DNA of 64,000 nt, from contig NC_019867.2 of NCBI RefSeq assembly GCF_002234675.1, positions 21,236,184-21,300,183 of the forward strand. Direction: 5' to 3'. A program made the translations under genes and the position numbers. Every line of letters begins with the position of its first letter. Position 1 is the first letter of the stretch. The notes beneath the pieces were generated by a model, which had not been told where the DNA came from, searched no databases, and saw only the letters and a program-made list of their open reading frames with translations. Of this stretch, positions 13,196-22,700 are shown one piece after another. The stretch is from Oryzias latipes. Lineage: Eukaryota > Chordata > Actinopteri > Beloniformes > Adrianichthyidae.

Positions 13196-14160
13196 TTACT
13201 CAGCGTACCTGTCAGTCACATTTATTAGAGGAAAAAATGCATCTGGGAAAGTCTGTTTGTGCTTAACAACTATATCAAAAAGAGTCATGTCAGGGAAGGT
13301 TTGTCCACATTGCTGCTCAGCATCACATCCAGAGGAAGATGCACAGGTAAGGGACCCCAGTTCCTGCTCGTACATGCTTGCAGCTTCCTCTGCACTGGAC
13401 TCCAGCTCCATTGAAATCCCTGACAGAAATAAATTAATTAAAAATCCCTGACAGAAAAACATCAGCTGCCGTTCATCTTTCATTCAGGAAAAAGTTGAGT
13501 TCATCAAAATGAGGAGAAAATGGGTTAAACCAGAAATTCATTAGGGAGGGGGTCAAAACACCAAACTCAGAATAAAATACATTATTTCAGTCTTATAAAA
13601 ATACATTCTAAAACAATTTGGTATTCCTCCTCTGCCTGAAAGACTAAAATGGTTTTTTTTAAAGATTTTTTTTACCATACAGACTTTGCCACCTTTAGTT
13701 ACACACCTGTACATGTCTGATGATGTGCACATCCAGTCATTTACTGTCATGTTTCTGTGCACTGACACACTCTAAAGTCACAGATCTTAATAGTGTGAAT
13801 AAGAAGCATTCATAAATGTTATTCTGAGACACAAACTGCTGCAGTTTACCTGACAGCTTTGCTGGTTCACCTGTCTGAGAATCCTGCCCACGTGACCCCC
13901 TCTCCAGCTGATGAGGTAACCTGTCATTAACGTATGACTGAAGGATCTTGGATCTGTCTGTAAACACCCACCTAGAAATCACGTTTAACGCTGAATTTAT
14001 TAGATCAAACAAATGTGCCTCCATACCTTATCTGTGGATGGCGGGACTGCATTTCCTGATGTGCGCCGTCTTTAACACCCGTTTCTTCGCAACTGCTGCT
14101 TCAGACAGAATCCTCCCACAGAAATTTCGAAACATTTGTAAACCTGGTTGGTGTTGACAT
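13196..14160 (-). CDS. Unknown three-exon gene inside the 3.5-kb element
   Basis: Exons on the minus strand are 14160-14027 (ATG, 44 codons + AG), 13971-13850 (G, 40 codons, G) and 13419-13196 (GG, then 73 codons and TAA). All borders are AG/GT with exactly matching phase. An AATAAA signal lies at 13083-13078, about 113 nt past the stop. The product would be about 159 residues. Exon 1 has one TGA at codon 20 (14103-14101), which could be a CpG-to-TpG change of an Arg codon; an in-frame Met at codon 37 lies beyond it. Visible segments are RWVFTDRSKILQSYVNDRL, LPHQLERGSRGQDSQTGEP and an acidic, Cys-containing C-terminal part (SLTCASSSGCDAEQQCGQTF). I recognise no family and assign no function. 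It could be an accessory protein of the transposon or a captured host gene. Confidence 0.45.
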
Positions 14161-15622
14161 TTCTGCGTGCGTTCTGTCATCACATCCGCTAAATATGCAA
14201 AGATTAAAGTTTAAGTTAACGTTTTATCGTCCTTTCCTTTCATTGTTTACCTGCGGAACGGACGTCAGCCACACAAACTACTTCCGGGTGACCGTTCTGC
14301 TTCATACGAAATATTCAAAAAATAATTTAAACCTTCATTATCTGTTTGCTGCATTTTTGATTTAATATATAAATGGGAAATACGTGGATTATTATGGTAC
14401 ATTGTTGTTTGGACGATTTTTAGTTCAAATGATTGACAAACATCATCATCCAATCAGCGTTGTCCCATAGTACCTGCTTCTTCCGGTTTGGAAATGTTTT
14501 TCATTTTTGAAGATTTCGTTTTGTTTTCTGGAAATTCATTCTGTGTTCTGAAATGTTTTTCATTTTTTTCTGAAATTTTTTCATTTTTTAATATTTCATT
14601 TTTTTCTGAAATGTTTTTCATTTTTTAATATTTCATTTTTTTCTGAAATTTTTTCATTTTTTAATATTTCTTTTTTTTTCGGGAAATTAATTTTGTTTTC
14701 TGAAATGTTTTCATTTTTTAATTTTTTTTTTTTTTTTTCTGGAAATGAATTTTGTTTTCTGAAATGTTTTTTTCTTTTTTCTTTTTTATGTTTTGGTTTC
14801 TGAAATTTTGTTTTGTTTTTCTAAAATGTAATACTGCTTTTTAAATAGTTGCTGTGATCTTAAAAATGTTTTTGTATCGAGTGATTTGTTAAATGGTTTG
14901 CACTTCAGGGCCACCGTATAAAAGCCAATGAAAAAAGATGAGTTTTTAGGAAAGATTTAAAATCATATAAGGACCTGGAAGACCTCACAGACACAGGGAG
15001 AGAATTCCAGAGTTTAGGGGCAGCCACCGAAAAGGCTCTGTCACCCTTAGTCACAAGTCGAGTTCTGGGAACCACCAGGAGCATCTGATCTGCGGATCGC
15101 AAAGCTCTACAAGGGTGATGGTGCTGCAGGAGCTCAGTGAGATAAACAGGTGCTAAACCATGTAAACACTTAAAAGTCAGAAGTAACATTTTAAAATCAA
15201 TTCTAAAAGATACCACCAACCAGTGTAGAGAGCGTAGTATTGGAGTAATGTGATCACGCCATCTGGTCCCCGTTAGTACACGGGCAGCTGAATTTTGGAC
15301 CAGCTGAAGAGGGCGTAGGAGGGACTGCTCCATTCCAGAATAAAGGGAATTACAGTAGTCCAGTCTAAAAGAATTAAGGCATGAACAACCCTTTCCAGGG
15401 TGTCATGTGGAAGATATGGCTTTACTGTGGTAATTAATCGGAGATGAAAAAAAGAAGACTGGTCTACTGCACAAACTTGTCGATCAAATTTAAAACTACT
15501 GTCTAAAATGACCCCAAGATTTCTGCTAGAAGACAGGTTAGAGTTCAATGATCCAATGGCGCTGCTGGATTCTGTCAGAAGATCAGTTTTCCCAAACAGA
15601 GGTAATTCGGTTTTCTTTTCAT

Positions 15623-15835
15623 TTAACCCTAGTGCTATCCTAGGCACTTTAACGTTGGGAGTTGGGTCATCTAGATCCACTAGATAGTGCGCTGAACCTT
15701 TTTTCTTCAATGATTTGTGATCTTCACTGGTGTCCGTGGATTACATGAAATCTTTCAACTTTCATCCACCTTTGTCATGGTAGGAATAACACGTCAATGT
15801 AAGTGTGGGGTCATCTAAGATAGCACAAGGGTTAC
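15623..15835. mobile_element. piggyBac-like MITE, copy B
   Basis: Flanked by TTAA (15623-15626) and TTAC (15832-15835). The ends are CCCTAGTGCTATCCTAGG and GATAGCACAAGGG. Near-identical to copy A along its length. It interrupts the L2-like LINE between the FLCV and LNEKKTELPLFG parts of the reverse-transcriptase frame. Confidence 0.75.
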
Positions 15836-15968
15836 GCAGAGGAAATTTGAGTTCATCCAAGTTTTAACATCCTCTAAACACTTCTGTAGGTTCTCTACAC
15901 ACTAGGCCCCACCAGATTTTAATGGTAGATAAATCTGGATATCATCTGCATAACAGTGATAGGCCACA

Positions 15969-16180
15969 TTATCCCTTGTGCTATCCTACGGGGTTAAGAT
16001 GACCATTGACGAGTTATTCCTACCATGACAAAGGTGGATAAAGGTGGAAAGATTTCATTTAATCCATAGACACCAGTGAAGATCACAAATCATTGAAGAA
16101 AAAGGGGTCAGCGCACTGTCTAGTGGGTCTAGATGACCCAATTCCCAATGTTAAAGTGCCCAGGATAGCACAAGGGTTAC
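15969..16180. mobile_element. piggyBac-like MITE, copy C (opposite orientation)
   Basis: Flanked by TTAT and TTAC with ends CCCTTGTGCTATCCTA and GGATAGCACAAGGG. It is the reverse complement of copy B, 134 bp away in the same LINE. The open frame at 16093-16353 starts in this MITE and is not a gene. Confidence 0.75.
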
Positions 16181-16610
16181 GTGCTGTGCCTCTCACGCCA
16201 ACAGACTGCTCTAATCGAGAAAGTAAAATATCATGGTCCACTGTGTCAAACGCTGCAGTGAGATCAAGAAGGATTAAAACGGCAGAAGCTCCAGAATCAA
16301 CAATTAAAAGCAAATCGTTACATACTCTGAGTAGAGCTGTTTCCGTACTGTGACATGATCTAAAACCAGACTGGAATTTGTCAAAAATGCCACAAAGCTC
16401 TAAATGGTCCTGTAGCTGAAGATATACCACCTTCTCTGGGATTTTGAAAGAAAAGGCAGCTTTGATATTTGGCCTGAAGTTAGACAAAACAGTAGGATCC
16501 AAGCTGTTCTTTTTAAGAAGTGGTTGCACCACAGCATGTTTAAAAGCAGCTGGGACACTACCTAGAGAAAGAGGTAATTTATTGTAATTTATTGTACTTC
16601 TTGAACTCAA

Positions 16611-17609
16611 ATATGTTTAAGTTAGAGGCTGCAGATTTTCTCATTTTTATAAAAATAAAATAAATGACACTTTGCAGATTTACAATAAATAAATTTAAAT
16701 TAATTAGTATGGCTCTGACTGTAACTTCAGTTCTAACACCAGAATTATGCACTAAGGGTGCTAAATAACCTCATCATCCTCTCCCTCCCTCTCACTCATG
16801 GTGCAGAAAGAATTAAACATAACAGGGCAAAAAAACTCGGCAAAACACAGTAAAACAGCTACAACTAAACATATTTAGACAAAAACCTACACTTGTACCC
16901 AAATCTGTCCAGAGAGGCAAAGGGAATGGTATCCCACATTTTCTTGAGCTGCCGATCTAACAGCAGCACCAAAGTTACACCTACTTCATTGAATTAATTT
17001 GAATAAAAGTAAAATAAATTTCTGAAAACTACGTGTTATTTTTAAGTGGACTGAACTAAAAAATAATTATTTATCTTAACTGAAGCGAATAATTAAGTTA
17101 GATCAATGCAAAAAAGTTTATCTTTACAACATCCATACATGTCTTATTACCCTCTCATGGTGGGAAAAGTATTATCTGAGCTTCTTCATCCCCTAAATCA
17201 ACTTCAAATGGACACGCCATGCTCCTTCACCTCTCTGAAAACACACTAACCTTCAACTAAACCTGCTCCAGACCAGGTTATGTTCAGAGCATAAGGTGCT
17301 ATGGGAACTAAGCATACCCTTAAACATACCTCCATTTTTGGAACCGAAAGCTGAGGTTATCCGCTTCCTTAGCCTCAAACTTACCGTGGTAACTCACATA
17401 ACCTGTTTTTTAATACCCCCCAGAAGCTCAGCTGTAGGCCGTCAAACTAACTGTCAAAGGTCTGTGAAGACTTCACCTAAGAGTAATATATGACAAAAAA
17501 TATATATATATGTTATATATTTCAGTCAGGAAGCATTTCCATCCTTTTTAAATGCATAAGTTAGGGAAGTACTTTGTTCATTTGTTTTAATTTACATTGC
17601 AAAAACAAA
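16611..17609. other. Intergenic, nothing recognised
   Basis: AT-rich; no exon, RNA gene or repeat family could be supported. A short TATATATATA run lies near 17500. Confidence 0.5.
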
Positions 17610-17745
17610 AGTAGCCCAGTGAAAGACTGGCGACCTGTCCAGGATGTCCCTTGCCTTCGCCCAAAAGTGGCCATGATAGGCTCCGGAAGCCCAGTGACCC
17701 TGAAAGGGACAAAACGGTTTTAGAAGATGTATAAATGACTGAACA
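17610..17745 (+). mobile_element. Tail of a teleost SINE-like repeat
   Basis: Carries GACTGGCGACCTGTCCAGGA, CCTTGCCTTCGCCC and GATAGGCTCCGGAAGCCC, matching the 3' half of the copy at 27541-27835 in the same orientation. Confidence 0.65.
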
Positions 17746-19574
17746 AAAAACACAAGTAAAGCCAGAAAACAAATGATTATCTCCCATTTGACGGGCCAGT
17801 TTCAAAAATGGTTATAATAATAAGTTGAATGACTTATATAAATTCTTTGATGTGAATATCTTGATTTGCTTTGTGATTGTTTATCTCTAATGAACCTTCC
17901 AAAAAGATGACAGACTGTCAGTTTCAAATAAGTGGACAAACCTAAAAATTCTGTCAAGGAGTCAAATACCAATTTCCTCCACTGTATAACAGCAATACAT
18001 GTAGATACAAAGCAGGGTGGATTGTTTGAAAGAGTGCAGTAAGGCGTTGCAACTTCTCCTTGGTTTTGGTCGGGGAAAATAGAACTGAACTGTTATCTCT
18101 TTTCTTCCTGTTTTACCCCATTGTGACGCAGATTTCAAATGTGTGTGATACATTTTGACAATTTCAACTTGGAAGGAAGTCAAATGTCATTTAGTGTATT
18201 TTCTTGTTTCTGTTTGTCTTTGATGTTTAAAAAAACAAATGTTTAAGATTTTTGTCCTTTAAAGTTTTTAAAGTCTATTTAGTTTGTCATTTCTCTATGG
18301 AAGGATAAAAAAGGTCTGTCTTCTTATGAGTTAATGGGATGAGATGAGCTTTCCTGAATTTCATAGAACTCTGCAGCTCAGAGAGCTTAACATTTGGATT
18401 AAACATCTTTCTTTTTTTGTCCCACATGGTGAAAGTCTATTGCCAAATGGCTTGGTGTTTGGTTAGGTTCAATTTTTGATTTGGTTTATGTTCTTAATTC
18501 TTCTGTTCTATTCAGATTTTAAGGTCCAGCCTTTGACATTTTAGTCAAAAAGCCAACACTGCCCTCATCTGACACTTTAAAGGAACACCAAAGAGTGGAC
18601 TTCTGTTTTTTTCTCAGGTACCAGAGGTTACCTCGCCTACAACATGTCTAGTCACTTAGGCTGTTACTATTGCCATGACAACATCACTTTTAAAATGAAA
18701 TGATAAACATTTGTTATACTTGATGAAGGACTTGGATTTCCAGGATATTTTCCCCTAGAAACAACAAACCTTTTTTTTTACATTTTTAGTTTTCACATCG
18801 TTCTGGTGTGAAGACATCCACTGTATATTTTCTTCGGCTCATGTTCTTGTAAATGATTGATTTAATTGTCATCAAGATGGGAAAAATGGCAACTCAGGAC
18901 GAAGGCGCATCATTTTATATACCATCATCTTCACCATTTCCAGTCATGCCAGCACACTGGAAATAGAAATTGCAGATATCTAGCCTGAAGGTGGGTGCTT
19001 TCCCTTTGGTCCACTTACTACTGTCATCTCTTCCAGAGAAACTCCAAGTTTGTCACTGCATCTTCGGGTGAGGGACACAAAACCTTTTCTTTATTTTATA
19101 CTTTTATTGTTTATGTGAGTAAAAAATGTAGAGTTCCAATATTCTCAGTTTCTGTAACTATGGGCATGCTTACCTTTAGACATTTTTTTTATTAGTGACA
19201 AGAAGTGATGTATGTTTCATTTGCAGCCATTTTATAAATAACAAAACAGTTCTCACTTTGCGACAAAGAGGAAGAATGTATGATGCCAAATGAAACCAAT
19301 TTATAGAGCTTGAAACATTCTTTTTGACCTGGATGCAATTACTATAACCAGAATCACCTACACAGAAAGATGGAGATGTTGAATGTTTGAAGTAATGAAA
19401 TTAATGTTAAACATTACAAAATCAAACAAGGTAAAACATTCGATAAAGAGGAATTGCTTTATTGTATAAGGTCAAAAACTGTTTTAAAAAAGGTTGTATA
19501 AAATAGCTATTTGTTGATATTATCAATGTGAGTTCAGTTGGTGGAACCCTTCTGCACTGTTTTTTTCAGATATA
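17746..19574. other. Intergenic between LINE region and ggt5 3' end
   Basis: No coding or repeat structure was recognised. Open frames of 60-75 codons here lack any family pattern. Confidence 0.45.
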
Positions 19575-19652
19575 CAGTACAGACAAAAAGTTTAGACACA
19601 CCTTCCCATTCATTTGAATGAGAAGGTGTGTCCAAACTTTTGGTCTGTACTG
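19575..19652. mobile_element. Palindromic Tc1/mariner-type mini-MITE
   Basis: A 78-bp near-perfect hairpin from CAGTACAGACAAAAAGTTTA to its complement ending CTGTACTG, bounded by TA on both sides (19573-19574 and 19653-19654). The TA duplication and CAGT-type ends fit non-autonomous Tc1/mariner elements. It lies about 70 bp past the ggt5 stop codon, so it may fall in the ggt5 3' UTR. Confidence 0.75.
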
Positions 19653-19724
19653 TACACATTCTGCAGTTTTTTCTTTGTTTTCACATTTCCAAAATTATTT
19701 TAGTGACAATCATCTTATTTGAGC

Positions 19725-22700
19725 TTAGTAACCATCTGGCTCTCCCTTTTTTCTGACATCAGACACAGCCAAGATGCAGCCATCCTCTTTCTCCACAGCG
19801 TTAACAACGTTGTAAAATCTTGTGGTCGTTGCAAGGCTGTGTCCCAGTGCTTTAAGACCCTCAATCACATCCTGAGGAGCAAAAAGAAGAAATAATTCAG
19901 ATAGAGCAAAGGCATTACATTATGTTAACAAAAAAAAGCTTTTTACCTTGTCAAAATCAGGTTCAAACTTCACTGCATTTGTATTATCCACAAAAACCAC
20001 AGACGTATTAATAGCGTCCTCAAGACTTTTTCCTAACCATAGATGGTTAATGAGAGCCTTGAAAACAAAAACATTGTTTTTTTCATATATTAATAAATGG
20101 TTGTTGTGATTTAAATCTGATAATCAACATCCAAAATATAGATATAAAGACAGCTTTTTTATTAGAATTGAAAGCTCTAAATCTTTTCTGCATTTAGAGT
20201 GACAACTATAGACACATACCGATGCCATTGCTGTCGTAATCATACTCCCACCAGATCCTCCAATCACTAGTGTCTTTGATTTAGACCTCAGCACAACGGG
20301 GGACATGGATGAGGGGGGACGCTCTCCTGTTAACAGAACTTCTAGTTGTGATTATGTGTTACAAGGTTAGTAATAAGAAGAGTTTAAATGTTAAAAAGTT
20401 GCCTCTTTTCTTCCTGCTCTTTTTCAGTTGGACAGTGAGACCAAAAAAAACTATGTTATTACCATCAAGTATCTAAAATAACTACATTCTAGTTTTTCTT
20501 AAAGAAGCTAAGACAAAAATTAAATGATGCTCATCAGATTACCAGGTAAGATACTGTCCGCTCTCCCGCAAAAGTCTTTCAACTCGTTATTCAGGATGAT
20601 GCCTGTTTTTGGAGACACAACCATGGACCCAAAACTTTAAGAAGAAAAAACAAAGAAAAAGCATTTCAACATAAAGTCATTTCTCACACATGTAAGCTCA
20701 CTACACATGCTGTTATAAAATAGTTTTGTTTGGAACGACTTTCTTCTTTATAAACATAATCTTTTTAAACCTCTTCAATCTTTTCATTCTGATACAAACA
20801 CAACTACTTCTTTGTTTCATCTGTTATCGATTGGTATTGTTTTTTAATTCTCTCAGCTGTGAAGCAGATCTTTTGGGTCACTGACATGGTGTTTATGGTG
20901 CTGGTGACAGCAACGGCAGATCCATCTTCATGTAGCACCGACACATGCGTGGTGCCAATGCTGTCCAGGTGTGGAGTAACGTTGTAAAACTGGAGGTCAT
21001 GCGTCTTGTCATCTGTGATCAAGCTTCGTATGTGGTCAGCAAAGCTTTCTTCTGTGAATTGCTTTGCCCTCTGTGAGAAATATAGAAACAAATAAGAAAT
21101 TTTAAAGACCCACTCTGATGAAAATTGTGTTTTTGGTACAATGGGAATATTAACTGAAAACCCATGAAAACCATGAAAATCTTCAGAAAAAAAGAGAATA
21201 AAGAATCTGAATTCTTTGTGGCTCAAAAAATATAAATACTTCATAAAGAGTTGCGCAGTGCAGGAGATAGAAATGTGCAAATGTGGCAAAGAAGTTGACA
21301 TTAGCAACAATGCTATGGGATTGTTCATAATTGTAATACAGGTCTGCCAAATGGGACACCACTTGGAAGATCACATGATTGAGACTTGTTTAAAACTTGT
21401 TGCAAGGCACAAAGGAAAGTATGGTACACCAATACAGCAGACACTGCAAGGGGGAACATGGCACAAATTACAATCATTAGGCTTAAATATTCTGGTACAT
21501 AACCTTAAAAAAGGCTAAAATAAGAAAACAAACAAAAAGGATAATTTAGTCTGCTCCTACAGAATCGTCATCTATTCCAAGCAAGTTTTTTTTATGTGGA
21601 GTGGGCCAAAGAAGAAAACTAATAACCCAACAATTAAGCAAAACAAGAAAGTTGTAGAGCAACCACATGTATTGTCAAAGCGCAACTGCCAGTCTGTAAA
21701 TCCTCAGCAAAAAACTTTTAGAATTTGTTGTGGCCCAAAACCCCTTTACTAGTCCAGCAAACTAAATCATCCCAGAGACCCACACTGTCAGTCAAAGGAA
21801 ACTGGCATCTGTAGATCACTCAGCCGGCTTCCCATTTATGTTCTTGAGCTATGGAGAACAGTGACGCCTTCCATTAACCCTTGTGCTATCTTATGGGGTC
21901 CAGATGACCCCACTCCTAATGTTAAAGTGCCTTGGATAGCACAAGGGTTACAAAAGTAAGGTTGAAATTTCCTCAATTCGCTAGAACATCAACAGAAATA
22001 CTAACTAACACGACAAAAATAAAATTAAAGTGTGTGGGTCTACAAAGATAAATGCATGTATGCATGTGTGCATGTATGTAGGAGACCTGTGCTGTAGATA
22101 GAGCAGAAAAATATTTATAGCCACAAGAAATCAAAATGTTCCCTTCTCTTTTTTAAAAATAACTAACAAATTCAGCTAAAATCTTGTGGCTGACAACAAA
22201 ATACTTTAGAAGAGCTTTGCAGAACTAACCTTTTCCGAAGTGAACCTTGGATCTCGAATGTATTTCTTCAGTCCATTTGCAAACTTGAAAGATTCAATGT
22301 AACGATGATAAAATAGTGTCTTTTTTTCCCCAGTCAGACCTTCTGGATTTAACTGATAACCTACAAAGAAACACACATAGAAGCATAATACTTGAAAATA
22401 CTAATCAGTTGAAGCAATTCCTTAAATTAAGCTTCATAATTTTGTTTCACATGTGTGACTGTGAGAAATGACAGCTCTGCCAATGGGAACCTCTCATGAT
22501 GTTGAGGATGAGGGTGAGGAGGCTTCCTCCTGCAGGCGGTGGGGGGAAGTACATCTGATACTCCCACATAGACACATTCCAGGCGTCAGTCAAGGTAGCA
22601 TTGTATGATGCCAGGTCCTGAAGCTCAAGTGTTCCTCCTGAGCAAAGCCAATGAAACAAATGCTGTCTGATCACCAAAAGCAAACTCAAACCTATTAATG

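Larger units (their letters stand above)
11408..14918. mobile_element. 3.5-kb DNA element with long inverted repeats and 6-bp target duplication
   Basis: Begins TACGGTGGCCCTGAAGTGC and ends with its complement GCACTTCAGGGCCACCGTA. Both flanks carry TAAAAG (11402-11407 and 14919-14924), and the LINE reading frame is continuous when the element is removed, so both borders are well supported. The inverted arms (about 11408-12000 and 14270-14918) are A/T-rich, with many CAGAAAACAAAATTAATTT-type units, and have diverged by small indels. The central 2.2 kb is unique in the window and contains a three-exon minus-strand gene model (13196-14160) with a polyadenylation signal. No known transposase was recognised, so the superfamily is open. 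Confidence 0.85.
11220..16610 (-). mobile_element. L2-like LINE, 5' truncated, carrying three later insertions
   Basis: Read from high to low coordinates: reverse-transcriptase N-terminal part (PAAFKHAVVQPLLKK, FQSGFRSCHSTETALLRV, VLILLDLTAAFDTVDHDIL) at 16600-16200, a MITE, the YADD box (HCYADDIQIYLPL) near 15900-15960, a second MITE, then NLGVILDSSFKFD and the C-terminal VQNSAARVLTGTRWRDHI and FSVAAPKLWNSLPVSVR to about 14930. The frame then continues across the 3.5-kb insertion (11408-14918) to a stop after THLFSLAFNTRVDDN, and the 3' UTR ends in an ATCAATCAATCAA tail at 11222. The GLSGTALKW-to-motif-B stretch is absent where MITE C sits, so that insertion came with a deletion. L2/CR1-type by sequence; inactive. 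Confidence 0.85.

Noticed and set aside
13095..13451. Plus-strand 118-codon frame
   Set aside because: It lies opposite exon 3 of the spliced minus-strand model, which has correct phases and a polyA signal; the plus frame has none.
16093..16353. Plus-strand 86-codon frame resembling minus frames at 5217-5495 and 15273-15710
   Set aside because: The shared GSAHCLVGLDDP-type start is a translation of the piggyBac-like MITE, not a protein family.
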